Below, one piece after another: positions 9,369 to 17,753 of a stretch of 64,000 nt of DNA. Below the pieces are notes generated by a model. That model saw only the letters and a list, made by a program, of their open reading frames with translations, was not told where the DNA came from and did no database searches. Both the position numbers and the translations under genes were made by a program. Every line of letters begins with the position of its first letter. Position 1 is the stretch's first letter. Source of the DNA: JANQGH01 sp039177555 (GTDB taxonomy: Bacteria; Pseudomonadota; Alphaproteobacteria; DSM-16000; Inquilinaceae); the NCBI GenBank assembly GCA_039177555.1, contig JBCDFV010000003.1, positions 62,001-126,000 of the forward strand, read 5' to 3'.

Positions 9369-10118
9369 ATGGAGCTGAAAGCCCGACGCGGCATCGTGCC
9401 GATGCGCCGCCGTCCGGACGCGGCAGCGGAGATGGTGACCGAGCTGTTGTACGGCGAAGGCCTGCACGTTGAGCGCGAGGACGGGGCCTGGCTGTTCGGC
9501 ACTTGCGACCATGACGGCTATCAGGGCTGGTGCGAGGCCAACCGTTTGGCGCCCGGCCCTGCGCCCAGCTACCGGGTGACCGCCCTTCGCGCTTTCGTCT
9601 ATCCCGAACCGGATTTCAAACGGCCGCCCTTGCGCGCCATCAGCTTCAGCGGTCTGGTCACCGTCGTCGGCGAAAGAGGTGGCTTTGTCGCAATCGATGG
9701 CGGCGGCTGGGTGGCTGCCGTCGCCTTGGCGCCGATCGAGACGCGCGCGCCGGATTGGACGGGTACAGCGCTGAGGTTCGTGGGCGTCCCTTATCTTTGG
9801 GGCGGACGGTCCAGCCTCGGGCTCGACTGTTCCGGCCTGGTGCAGCTGTCGCTTGCGGCCGCCGGCATTGCAGCGCCGAGAGACAGCGGCGATCAGTCAC
9901 GTGAGGTGGGCGCGCCTATCGATCCGGCGTCTGGGCTCCGGCGCGGTGATCTCGTCTTCTTTCCCGGCCACGTGGCGCTCATGGTCAACGCGGTCGACTG
10001 CGTGAACGCCAGCAGCGACCCGATGCAGGTCGTCGAAGAACCGGTGGCACAACTGGCGGCCCGGCTCGAAAAACGCGAAGGTCGGGGCATCACCGGCGCA
10101 CGACGGATCAATCAATAG
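9369..10118 (+). CDS. NlpC/P60 family cysteine hydrolase with SH3-like N-terminal domains
   Basis: 249 residues. Two SH3b-like segments (about residues 5-120) precede an NlpC/P60 domain with the nucleophile Cys154 in GLDCSGL and catalytic His201 in PGHVALM. The active site is preceded by FVGVPYLWGGRSS, the conserved substrate groove. Enzymes of this type cleave D-Glu-diaminopimelate or related bonds in peptidoglycan fragments. No signal peptide is visible, which fits a role in recycling of muropeptides in the cytoplasm alongside the adjacent aminopeptidase. The 3' end overlaps the convergent dehydrogenase gene by 7 bases. Confidence 0.9.
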   Translation: MELKARRGIVPMRRRPDAAAEMVTELLYGEGLHVEREDGAWLFGTCDHDGYQGWCEANRLAPGPAPSYRVTALRAFVYPEPDFKRPPLRAISFSGLVTVVGERGGFVAIDGGGWVAAVALAPIETRAPDWTGTALRFVGVPYLWGGRSSLGLDCSGLVQLSLAAAGIAAPRDSGDQSREVGAPIDPASGLRRGDLVFFPGHVALMVNAVDCVNASSDPMQVVEEPVAQLAARLEKREGRGITGARRINQ

Positions 10119-11041
10119 CCTCGCTCCAAGTCGACTACATTGGGCACCGGTCGGCCGGCCTCATGACACGCTATCGCTTCGGCAATGGACCGCACACCGC
10201 TTGCCGGCGACGTCAAGCTGGCGTCGTGCGGCGTGATCGTGATGCCGGGGTGCGACCAGAACGGATGGTCCTGGGGCAACGGCTCGTCGCGGAAGACGTC
10301 CAGGCTGGCTCCGATCAAGGCGCCGTCATCCAGCGCGGCAAGCAGGTCCGCCTCGACCAGGTGGCCGCCGCGTGCCGCGTTGATCAGGTAGGCGCCGCGC
10401 GGCATCAGGGCAAACAGGTCTCGGTTGAGAATTCCGGCCGTCTCGGCCGTAAGCGGCAGTAGACAAATCAGGATCTCGGCCTTGCTCGCGACGGCCTTCA
10501 GCCCCTGACTGCCATGATGGCAGTCGATGCCGGAAATTGATTTCGGTGTCCGGCTCCAGCCAAGCACCTGAAACCGGAGAGTAGCCAGCATACGCGCGGC
10601 ATCGCACCCGATTTCGCCCAAACCCAAAACGCCGACCGTTCGGTTCCGGGCCAGCCTCAGGTGACGCGGGCGCCAGCGCCGCGCATGCTGGTCCTGGCGA
10701 TAGAGCGCTGCCCGGCGATGGCGGTTCATCACCTGCCAGACGACGTATTCGGTCATGCCTTCGGTCAAGCCCTGGTCAACCATGCGCACGACCGGCACCC
10801 CGGCAGGCAGCGTCGGGTCCTCGATCAAACCGTCCACGCCCGCGCCCACCGAGAAGATCAGCTTCAGATTGGGCAGCGAGGCCAGCAGCCCCGGCGGCGG
10901 CCGCCAGACCAACGCATAATCGATCGCCGCCGGATCGCCGATGTCGGGATGTATCTGCGTCTTGATGTCGGGACGGATGTCCGACAGGGCGCGTGACCAA
11001 TTCTCTGCGCTGTCGGCATTGGAGACGAACAGGAAATTCAT
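10112..11041 (-). CDS. D-isomer-specific 2-hydroxyacid dehydrogenase (glyoxylate/hydroxypyruvate reductase A type)
   Basis: 309 residues. NAD(P)-binding Rossmann motif TVGVLGLGEIGCDAARML, followed by the family motifs LLPLTAETAGILN and GAYLINAARGGHLVE (substrate Arg) and the catalytic ITPHDAS near the C-terminus, where His replaces part of the more usual HxA context. The FSVGAGVDGL stretch in the substrate domain is typical of the GhrA branch. It probably reduces glyoxylate or hydroxypyruvate to glycolate or glycerate in the cytoplasm. Start ATG 11041; a second in-frame ATG at 11053 is possible. Confidence 0.9.
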   Translation of the reverse strand: MNFLFVSNADSAENWSRALSDIRPDIKTQIHPDIGDPAAIDYALVWRPPPGLLASLPNLKLIFSVGAGVDGLIEDPTLPAGVPVVRMVDQGLTEGMTEYVVWQVMNRHRRAALYRQDQHARRWRPRHLRLARNRTVGVLGLGEIGCDAARMLATLRFQVLGWSRTPKSISGIDCHHGSQGLKAVASKAEILICLLPLTAETAGILNRDLFALMPRGAYLINAARGGHLVEADLLAALDDGALIGASLDVFRDEPLPQDHPFWSHPGITITPHDASLTSPASGVRSIAEAIACHEAGRPVPNVVDLERGY

Positions 11042-11164
11042 TAAGACGCTCAATACTGCGGTAGGATCAGGGGCGGTCGCCCCCTCATAGCATGGGACGG
11101 CGCCGACACTGCCAGTGTTGCGGCTTCTTTCCCGCTCCCCGCAGGTGTCGCTACGACAGGCGCG

Positions 11165-11938
11165 TCAGGCCAATGCCATCGCCGTCTCGTTGCGCAGGGC
11201 ATCGACCTTGCGATTGGCGCGCGCCGTGAACGCGCGATAGGCCAGCCGGCCGACCGGTCCCAGCCGGTGATGCGGCGTACCGAACGTGTTGAAGGTGTTG
11301 AGGTCGGGATAGGGCGCCGGCGCACGCCGGCTAAGCCTGTCTTCCGGGCCGCAGGTTACCCATTGAACGAAACTGTCGCTCGTGCCGTCCCAGTCGCCGG
11401 TCCCGTCGCGGTGAACGCCATAGCCAAACTCCTGCCCGTCATTGATCAGCCGGGCCTTGACCGCACCCAACAGCGGCGCGTCGACGATATAGCTGTCGGT
11501 TCGTACCCAACGGTCGTCGATCCAGACCTCCACCAGCGCATGATCGATCCATGGGAACGGCAGACTGACGATGCCCTTCAGAATGTCGCTGGTGATATCG
11601 GTCATGGCGATGCGTGCCGGAATGCCCGAGGCGCGCAGCAAGGCGACCATCAGCACGGCCTTGGTCTTGGAAAAGCCCAAGCCGCGCCGCAACGTTCGAG
11701 AGGCCGACTCCCGATCATAGGAAGGTGTCCAGCCATACCGGATGTCGTCGCGCACAAAGCGGTGCAAAGCGCTCGCCTTCGCCGCCCGGTCGGTCAAGCC
11801 GGCCGTCAGCCGGGACGCCGTTTCGGTGATGGTCGGGTGGTCGCAATCAACCTGTGAGGTTGGCGCCAGACAGGTCGCATCCGGCGGCATCAGGTCTTCC
11901 GATGCAACGCCACTGTCGGTCTGGTTCGCGTATCCCAT
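11165..11938 (-). CDS. Transglutaminase-like fold protein with Ser in place of catalytic Cys
   Basis: 257 residues, no signal peptide. The central region shows the transglutaminase-like core: ASALHRFVRDDIRYGW, then GLGFSKTKAVLMVALLRASGIPAR, then the His/Asp part WIDHALVEVWIDDRWVRTDSYIVD. In active members the residue opening the helix before K-T-K is Cys; here the codon is TCC (Ser) on the coding strand. His and Asp are retained. The protein may therefore be a non-catalytic binding protein or a serine-type variant. Function unknown; the neighbouring genes give no clear hint. Confidence 0.8.
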   Translation of the reverse strand: MGYANQTDSGVASEDLMPPDATCLAPTSQVDCDHPTITETASRLTAGLTDRAAKASALHRFVRDDIRYGWTPSYDRESASRTLRRGLGFSKTKAVLMVALLRASGIPARIAMTDITSDILKGIVSLPFPWIDHALVEVWIDDRWVRTDSYIVDAPLLGAVKARLINDGQEFGYGVHRDGTGDWDGTSDSFVQWVTCGPEDRLSRRAPAPYPDLNTFNTFGTPHHRLGPVGRLAYRAFTARANRKVDALRNETAMALA

Positions 11939-12107
11939 CGAGTGCGCCTTGAGTGAACGGGTCTGTTAACCGCGAGACTATACGAGCAAGCGGTCGGGCT
12001 GGATTGCGACGTTGCGTTGAGCGCCCGCTCGTTTGCAAGACTGACGCGGTTGTGGCCGAATGCGGAGCCGACGTCACTTGCGGACCACGAGATGGCGAAG
12101 CGACCGG

Positions 12108-12347
12108 ATGATCGCCGGCGATTTGAAGGCCCGGATCAGCTACGACGATTTCACGCTGGTCGTCGGCCTGGGCTATTCCGGAACCCTGCTCTCGCTGCCG
12201 AATGTCGGGGTCAAGCGCCGGGTCTTCCTGGAGGAGGAGTCCTTTTCCTACGGCCTGGCGGACTTTTTGACCGGCGTCTATCCCGACCGTATGGAATCGT
12301 CGGCCCATGGGACCGACGTGTCGATCCGTCTGTACTTCACGACTTAG
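12108..12347 (+). CDS. Hypothetical 79-residue protein, possibly a fragment of an outer-membrane beta-barrel
   Basis: The open frame encodes alternating polar/hydrophobic segments (ISYDDFTLVVGLGYSGTL) and ends DVSIRLYFTT, which resembles a terminal beta-strand of an outer-membrane barrel. There is no signal peptide and the N-terminus (from an ATG at 12060 or 12108) looks unrelated, so it may be the remnant of a larger gene. No Shine-Dalgarno sequence is convincing. It lies alone between the transglutaminase-like gene and the LacI operators. I am unsure it is expressed. Confidence 0.3.
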   Translation: MIAGDLKARISYDDFTLVVGLGYSGTLLSLPNVGVKRRVFLEEESFSYGLADFLTGVYPDRMESSAHGTDVSIRLYFTT

Positions 12348-12442
12348 CACTGACAGAGCCGCGACGTCCTGAAGGCAAACGTCACGAAACCGCAACCAAA
12401 GCTCCAGAAAGCTGAAACCGTCCGCCTGATATGGTCAGGCGT

Positions 12443-12498
12443 CTTGCGCATACCTATGCGCAAGATCTGCACTCGGCGTGTGCGCATACGTATGTGCA
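12443..12498 (+). promoter_or_regulatory. Two LacI-type operators upstream of the regulator gene
   Basis: The first is a perfect inverted repeat of two 10-bp arms, CTTGCGCATA and TATGCGCAAG, around a central CC (12443-12464). The second has arms TGCGCATA and TATGTGCA around a central CG (12481-12498) with one mismatch. Their centres are 36 bp apart. Palindromes with a central CG and this size are typical LacI-family sites, and they lie just before a LacI-family gene, so autoregulation of the whole operon is the simple reading. Confidence 0.75.
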
Positions 12499-12517
12499 GA
12501 CAAAAAACGGTGACGAC

Positions 12518-13555
12518 TTGGTTCAGGACAAAGCACTTTCACCCGGTACCCGGCTGACCTCTTGGGACGTGGCGCGCAAGGCCGGTGTCTCCCAATCGCT
12601 GGTCAGCCGCGCCTTTTCCGGCAACGGCCGAGTGGCCGCCGAAACCCGCGAACACATCTTGAAGGTCGCGGCCGATCTCGGCTGGCAGCCCAATGCCTTG
12701 GCCCGGTCCATGGTGTCGGGCGACACGCCTTTGGTCGCCATCGTGACGTCGCGCCTCGGCTATGCCTGGCGGGCCCAAGTCATGTCACGCCTACTGGAGG
12801 CGCTTGACCGTCTGGCCCTGCGACCGCTGGTCTTTCACGCGCGCAAGGACGCCGGCACCGATGAGTTGCTGGCGGAGGCGCTGAGCTGGCAGACCAAGGG
12901 CGTTATCGTTAGCGTCGGCAGCGTAACGCCCGAGTTTGCCGAAGCCCTGCACAAGCAAGGCCGCTTTCTGGTCACGCTGAACAGGGGCGCGGACCATGAG
13001 GGCGCGTTTTCGATCGCCACCGACAACCATCGCGCCGGCATGCATGCCGCGACCGCGCTGATCAACGACGGCGCCCGCCGGCCGATCATGATTGCCGGGC
13101 CCGACGATGCCTGGGCCAGCAGAATGCGCGCCGCCGGCTACACCGACGCGCTGGGACAGCACGGCAAGCGCGCCGTCGTCTGGCACTATCCCGATCTGAG
13201 CCGGGAATACGGCAAGACGGCCGGCGCCCGATTTCTCGCCCTGCCCCGGTCGCGGCGCCCGGACGCGGTGTTTGCGGCGAACGATGCCTTGGCGCTTGGC
13301 TTCATGGACCATCTGCGCGAGTTCGGCGTCCGCGTGCCCGACGACGTCGCCCTGATCGGCTTCGATGACCTGCCGGAGGCCAGCTACACACCCTACCGGC
13401 TGACCACGTTCCGCCAGCCACTAGAGGTCATGACCGATCGCATCGTCGACTTCGTCGCGGAGCGGGTGGCCGGCCGGACACCCCCTACGTCGGCCGACAT
13501 CACCTATGTGCCGGCAACCTTTGTGCCGCGCGCAACCTTGCGGGGCGACCAATGA
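12518..13555 (+). CDS. LacI-family transcriptional regulator
   Basis: 345 residues from the proposed TTG start. The N-terminal helix-turn-helix reads LTSWDVARKAGVSQSLVSRAFSG and the hinge ALARSMVSG follows. A periplasmic-binding-like sensor domain fills the rest, with PDAVFAANDALALGFMDHL and VALIGFDDL typical of the family. The frame is open upstream to an ATG at 12431, but that would place both palindromic operators inside the coding region and add unrelated residues, so I prefer TTG 12518. It overlaps the next gene by 4 bases and is expected to repress the phosphatase/ABC/phosphodiesterase operon in response to the imported solute. Confidence 0.93.
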   Translation: MVQDKALSPGTRLTSWDVARKAGVSQSLVSRAFSGNGRVAAETREHILKVAADLGWQPNALARSMVSGDTPLVAIVTSRLGYAWRAQVMSRLLEALDRLALRPLVFHARKDAGTDELLAEALSWQTKGVIVSVGSVTPEFAEALHKQGRFLVTLNRGADHEGAFSIATDNHRAGMHAATALINDGARRPIMIAGPDDAWASRMRAAGYTDALGQHGKRAVVWHYPDLSREYGKTAGARFLALPRSRRPDAVFAANDALALGFMDHLREFGVRVPDDVALIGFDDLPEASYTPYRLTTFRQPLEVMTDRIVDFVAERVAGRTPPTSADITYVPATFVPRATLRGDQ

Positions 13556-14463
13556 CGCAGACCTACGATCGTCGTCTCGCGCTGGGCCGCGCCATGGCGC
13601 TCGACGCCGCCTCTTTCGCCCGGGCCCGGTTTCGCGATCCCGCCCTCAAGATACGGGAAAAGGCGCCGAACGATATCGTCACGGAGGTCGATACGGCGAT
13701 CGAGACCGACCTGCGGCGGCGCATCAAGGATGCATTTCCTGGCGACGCGGTGTTTGGCGAGGAGCTGGGCCTCGATAGCCGCCGATCGTCCGTCGAGACG
13801 GGCTGGATCTGGTTGATCGACCCGATTGATGGCACGGCCAACTTCGCGACCGGACTTGCCTACTATTGCGTGTCGTTGGCGCTGATCAGCGAGGGCCAGC
13901 CGCGCGCCGCCTGGATCTGCGACCCGGAGGCGGACGAGCTGTTTGCGGCCACGGACGGCAAGGCGTTCGACGGCGCCGGTCGCGAGCTTTCCGTCACCGG
14001 GCGACAGAACCTCAGCGGCGCCGTGGTCGGGCTCGGCTTTTCCGAGCGACACCCCAGCAGCCTGAATGGTTCCGTCGTCGGCGAACTGGTGTCGGCCGGC
14101 ATCGAATACCGGCGGCTGGGCTCCGGCGCGCTATCGCTGGCACACGTCGCGGCCGGGCGCCTCGACGGCTATTTCGAGCCTCACATGAACCCCTGGGACG
14201 CGGTTGGCGGCCTCTACATCGCCGCCTGCGCCGGCGCCAGGACGCTCGACTATGTCGGACAAAACGGCCTTCGCCAGGGCGCACCCGCGTTTGCCGCAAC
14301 CGCCGCCATCGCCGAACCGCTGTTGAACCTGATGCCGTCGCAGTTCGAAGGCCGCTTGATCGGGCGGCCGGCGGCGCAGCAAACCCTCCGGCCGTCGGTC
14401 GGGGGCGGTGGCCCCGCCACCACAGTTCCCCTCAGAGACCCCAACCAAGGAGCAGAGAAATGA
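13552..14463 (+). CDS. Inositol monophosphatase family protein
   Basis: 303 residues with the Mg-dependent phosphatase motifs VFGEELG, WLIDPIDGTANF and, near the C-terminus, PWDAVGGLYI (Asp of the third metal site). Family members dephosphorylate inositol phosphates, histidinol phosphate, sugar phosphates or PAPs. Here the location between a LacI regulator and an ABC binding protein, with a glycerophosphodiesterase at the operon's end, suggests a catabolic role on the imported phosphorylated compound. The last 45 residues are low-complexity and proline/glycine rich. Start ATG overlaps the regulator's stop (ATGA), and the stop overlaps the next ATG. Confidence 0.92.
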   Translation: MTQTYDRRLALGRAMALDAASFARARFRDPALKIREKAPNDIVTEVDTAIETDLRRRIKDAFPGDAVFGEELGLDSRRSSVETGWIWLIDPIDGTANFATGLAYYCVSLALISEGQPRAAWICDPEADELFAATDGKAFDGAGRELSVTGRQNLSGAVVGLGFSERHPSSLNGSVVGELVSAGIEYRRLGSGALSLAHVAAGRLDGYFEPHMNPWDAVGGLYIAACAGARTLDYVGQNGLRQGAPAFAATAAIAEPLLNLMPSQFEGRLIGRPAAQQTLRPSVGGGGPATTVPLRDPNQGAEK

Positions 14464-15713
14464 GCGCACGTACCCTGCTTGCCACCGTTGCCGTCTGTGC
14501 GATTGCCACCGCAGCCCAGGCGATCGAGCCCGTCGGCAGCGACAGTTTCAACGTCGATACACCCTTCGATCTGAGCGGTTTGACAGCCGAGAATTTCTAC
14601 GATGTCGTGGTGCCCGCCGCCCAGGTGGAGGGATCGGTGACCTTCTTCGACTTCACCAATTCGTTCGGCCCGCTGTTCAGCGAGCGCCTGATCCCGGCGT
14701 TCGAAGAGGAGTACGGTATTTCCGTCGAGTATGTGCGCGGCAATGGCGATGCCGCAGCACAACAGTTGATGGCGGCCATGAATGCCGGCGCGGACGCCCC
14801 GGCCGATCTCTACTTCATAGGTTCGAGCATGCAACGCACGTTGGAGGAAGCGGGCGCCATGGCCAACCTGCCGCTCTACCAAGTGCTGCCAAGCGCGGCG
14901 ACGGTCGACGAAAACCTGGCGACGATGACCGAGGGCCATCACCATGGCGGCATCTATCTGCCGTTCCACCGCAACCAGACGTCGATCGTCTACAACACCC
15001 GCTTTATCGACGAGGGCACCGCGCCAACCAACTTCGAGGATTTGCTGGCCTGGGCCCAGGCCAATGAAGGCCGCTTCGTCCTGACCTCCCCGTCCGGCGG
15101 CGGTTCGGGCGGCGGCTTCCTGCAATCGGTCATGCTGGACATGGTAGAGGGCGACGAATGCCGCGCGGCCCTGTCCAACTACAGCATTTCCCAGGAAGAC
15201 GCCGAGGCCTATGCCGCCAGCGACTGTCTGCAGCCGGTCTGGGACTATTACAACGCCCTGCTGCCGGTCGTGGAGTTGAGCACGGGTAACTCCGACACGC
15301 TGACCCTGGTTGCCAACGGCGCCGGATATCTCGGAACCGCCTGGGAAGACATGGCCTATGACTTCATGGGGCGTGGCTTGCTGCCGCCGACCACGCGGCA
15401 ATATCTCCTGGAAGAAGGCCAGGTTGGCGGTGGCGACGGGCTGTTCCTGCCGGCCGACGGCACGGCGCCGGCGGCGGCGCTCTTGATGATGGACTTCCTC
15501 ATGTCGGAGGACATCCAGCTCGAGAAGCTACAGGTCAACGGCTCGCGCACCGCGCGCACCGACATAGACCCCACGGCCGTGTTCTCGCCGGAGGAGGCCG
15601 CACGCCTGATCCCGACGGCCCAGTTTGCCGAGCGAGCGCGGGTGACCATCCCGCGGCCGCTCTACAACGCCACTCGGGACTATTTCGACGCAACCGTGCT
15701 GGCCGGCAACTAA
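14460..15713 (+). CDS. ABC transporter extracellular solute-binding protein (family 1 type)
   Basis: 417 residues with a clear Sec signal peptide (ending in TAAQA, residue about 21). The mature part has the binding-protein pattern GSVTFFDFTNSFGPLFSERLIPAFEEEYGI, as in spermidine/iron/phosphonate-type binders, and HRNQTSIVYNTRFIDEGTAPTN, the usual ligand-pocket region. It would capture the substrate in the periplasm for the permeases downstream. A strong ribosome-binding site (AAGGAG, 6-12 bases upstream) fits high expression. Ligand inferred only from the neighbours: an organophosphate diester or similar. Confidence 0.92.
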   Translation: MSARTLLATVAVCAIATAAQAIEPVGSDSFNVDTPFDLSGLTAENFYDVVVPAAQVEGSVTFFDFTNSFGPLFSERLIPAFEEEYGISVEYVRGNGDAAAQQLMAAMNAGADAPADLYFIGSSMQRTLEEAGAMANLPLYQVLPSAATVDENLATMTEGHHHGGIYLPFHRNQTSIVYNTRFIDEGTAPTNFEDLLAWAQANEGRFVLTSPSGGGSGGGFLQSVMLDMVEGDECRAALSNYSISQEDAEAYAASDCLQPVWDYYNALLPVVELSTGNSDTLTLVANGAGYLGTAWEDMAYDFMGRGLLPPTTRQYLLEEGQVGGGDGLFLPADGTAPAAALLMMDFLMSEDIQLEKLQVNGSRTARTDIDPTAVFSPEEAARLIPTAQFAERARVTIPRPLYNATRDYFDATVLAGN

Positions 15714-15725
15714 GCGCGATTGTGC

Positions 15726-15756
15726 GGGTGCCTGTCGATCGGCAGGCACCCCTTTT
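15726..15756 (+). terminator. Hairpin plus T-run after the binding-protein gene (attenuator)
   Basis: A perfect 9-bp stem (GGGTGCCTG / CAGGCACCC) with an 8-base loop, followed by CTTTT, begins 13 bases after the binding-protein stop and precedes the ATPase gene. In import operons such a site usually lowers transcription of the membrane genes relative to the abundant binding protein. The T-run is short, so partial termination is likely. Confidence 0.7.
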
Positions 15757-15792
15757 CGCACTCGACAACAAGGCAATTGATCAAGTCTGAAG

Positions 15793-16854
15793 ATGCCTGG
15801 GCTTTCCATTCGCGGCCTGACCAAGGCGTTCGATCAGGTCCGCGCCCTTGACGGCGTCGACCTAGAGGTTCCGGACGGCCAGCTGGTCACACTGCTGGGC
15901 CCGTCGGGCTGCGGCAAGACGACCTTGCTGCGCAGCGTCGCCGGCATTACGGACCCGACGGAGGGCGGCATCTGGCTGGGCGAGCGTCGCATCGACGGTA
16001 TGCCGCCGGAGCGGCGCAATTTCGGCATGGTGTTTCAGAGCTATGCCCTGTTCCCGCATATGAGCGTGTTCAAGAACCTAGCGTTCGGTCTGGAGATGCG
16101 CCGGCTGCCCCGATCGGAGATCAAGCAGCGCGTGGCCCAAGCGCTGCATCTGGTCGATATGGAGGCGATGGCCGGCCGCCTGCCGCGCCAGCTTTCCGGC
16201 GGCCAGCAACAGCGCGTGGCGTTGGCCAGGGCCATCGTCATCGAACCCGACGTGCTGCTGTTCGACGAGCCGCTGTCCAATCTGGACGCCAAGCTGCGCG
16301 ACAGTCTGCGCGACCAGTTGCGGGCGCTGCAACGCAGGCTCGGCGTTACCTCGATCTACGTTACCCACGATCAGGTCGAGGCCATGGCGCTGGCGGATGA
16401 AATCGTCATCATGTTCAGCGGCGAAATCGTTGAGCGCGGCGACCCGGTGTCGCTCTATCGCCGGCCGATCTTTCGCTTCACGGCGGAGTTCCTGGGCCGC
16501 ACCAATGTCATCGAGGCGCGCCTCGACGGCGATCGCTGTCGTCTGCCCTGGGGCGACGAGCGTCCGGTCGAAAACTCCACGATCGACGACCCGGCCGGCG
16601 TTGCCATCAGGCCCGAAGACATTGCCATCTCGACCGCGAACGGCAGCGATCACCATGGCGAAATCGTCGAGCGGATGTTTCTCGGCGCCGGCACGAACTA
16701 CGTCGTCGACGCAGGCGGGGTTCGGGTTCGCGTGAACGTCGCCGGCACGCAGAATGCGTTGATCGACATCGGTACACCGGTGCGGCTTAGCCCCCCGAAG
16801 AGCCTGCACCTGCTGCGGCGCGGGCATCACGGCTCAGCCGAGGCGCTGGCATGA
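15793..16854 (+). CDS. ABC transporter ATP-binding protein (PotA/UgpC-like)
   Basis: 353 residues. Walker A GPSGCGKTTLL, Q-loop GMVFQSYALFPHMSV, signature LSGGQQQRVALARA, Walker B VLLFDEPLSNLDAKLR and the switch His in VTHDQVEAM are all intact. A C-terminal TOBE-type regulatory region (about residues 245-340, with VAIRPEDIAIS) marks the CUT1/PotA class. It drives import of the operon's substrate through the two permeases that follow. Its stop overlaps the first permease start by 4 bases. Confidence 0.95.
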   Translation: MPGLSIRGLTKAFDQVRALDGVDLEVPDGQLVTLLGPSGCGKTTLLRSVAGITDPTEGGIWLGERRIDGMPPERRNFGMVFQSYALFPHMSVFKNLAFGLEMRRLPRSEIKQRVAQALHLVDMEAMAGRLPRQLSGGQQQRVALARAIVIEPDVLLFDEPLSNLDAKLRDSLRDQLRALQRRLGVTSIYVTHDQVEAMALADEIVIMFSGEIVERGDPVSLYRRPIFRFTAEFLGRTNVIEARLDGDRCRLPWGDERPVENSTIDDPAGVAIRPEDIAISTANGSDHHGEIVERMFLGAGTNYVVDAGGVRVRVNVAGTQNALIDIGTPVRLSPPKSLHLLRRGHHGSAEALA

Positions 16855-17753
16855 CGGCGATCACCGAAGACCACACGCGTCGCGCCATGGCCAAGCGCGA
16901 TCAATGGGCGCGCAACAGGACGATCCTTCTGCTCTTGCTGCCGGGTGCCGGGTATCTCTTGTTCTTCTTCGGCCTGCCATTGCTGCGAACGGTTGTCGGC
17001 AGTTTCACGAGCCTGGACGGCGCTTTTACGTTCGATCTTTGGGTCGAGTTGTTCAACGAACCCGTCTACATCGATGGCCTGTTCTTCTCCCTGTGGCTGG
17101 CGATTGCACCGACGGTCGTGGCGCTGGTCATCAGCGTGCTGCTGGCGGCGCTGTTGCAAGCAACCTTTCCGGGCCGGCGCATCTTTGGCGCGCTTTACCG
17201 CATTCCCCTGGTCGTTCCCGGCATTGTCGCGGCCTTCCTGATCATGGTCATGCTCGACCGGGGCGGCATGCTCAGCCGCATCGCGGAGCCGCTGGGCATC
17301 GACCTGCCGCGCATGGTGCGCGACGAATGGGGCATCGGGGCCATCCTGGCCTCGACCTGGAAGAACATCCCCTTCATGACCCTGATCATCGGCGGCGCGA
17401 TGTCGGCGATCAATCGAGACGTCCTGCACGCCGCACGCACGCTCGGCGCCGGACGCTTGACCGTGCTGGTGCGCATCCAGTTACCCTTGGCCTTGCCGGG
17501 CATCTCCGCCGCCGTGCTGCTGACCTTCATCTCCAGCCTCGGCTCCTACGCGATCCCCAACCTGCTGGGACCTGCCTATCCGCTGCCCCTGTCGGTTCAC
17601 ATGTATGAGCAAGGCTTTCGGCGCGGCAATTGGCCGATCGTCTACGCCATGGGCACGCTGCTATCCGTCGCTGCCATCTTCGTCTTGCTGGCCTACTACA
17701 GCCTGATTGGCCGCCTGACCGGCAGCCACGCGCGCCGGGGGTCGCGGTCATGA
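16851..17753 (+). CDS. ABC transporter permease, first subunit
   Basis: 300 residues with six membrane helices and the EAA-type coupling loop ARTLGAGRLTVLVRIQLPLALPGI near the C-terminus. The N-terminal KRDQWARNRTILLLLLPGAG start is typical of PotB/UgpA-class permeases. It forms the inner-membrane channel with the next gene's product. Translationally coupled on both sides (ATGA overlaps). Confidence 0.95.
   Translation: MTAITEDHTRRAMAKRDQWARNRTILLLLLPGAGYLLFFFGLPLLRTVVGSFTSLDGAFTFDLWVELFNEPVYIDGLFFSLWLAIAPTVVALVISVLLAALLQATFPGRRIFGALYRIPLVVPGIVAAFLIMVMLDRGGMLSRIAEPLGIDLPRMVRDEWGIGAILASTWKNIPFMTLIIGGAMSAINRDVLHAARTLGAGRLTVLVRIQLPLALPGISAAVLLTFISSLGSYAIPNLLGPAYPLPLSVHMYEQGFRRGNWPIVYAMGTLLSVAAIFVLLAYYSLIGRLTGSHARRGSRS

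Noticed and set aside
11095..11135. ACACTG/CAGTGT-like inverted repeat after the transglutaminase-fold gene
   Set aside because: Short arms and no T-run on the minus strand; not strong enough for a terminator.
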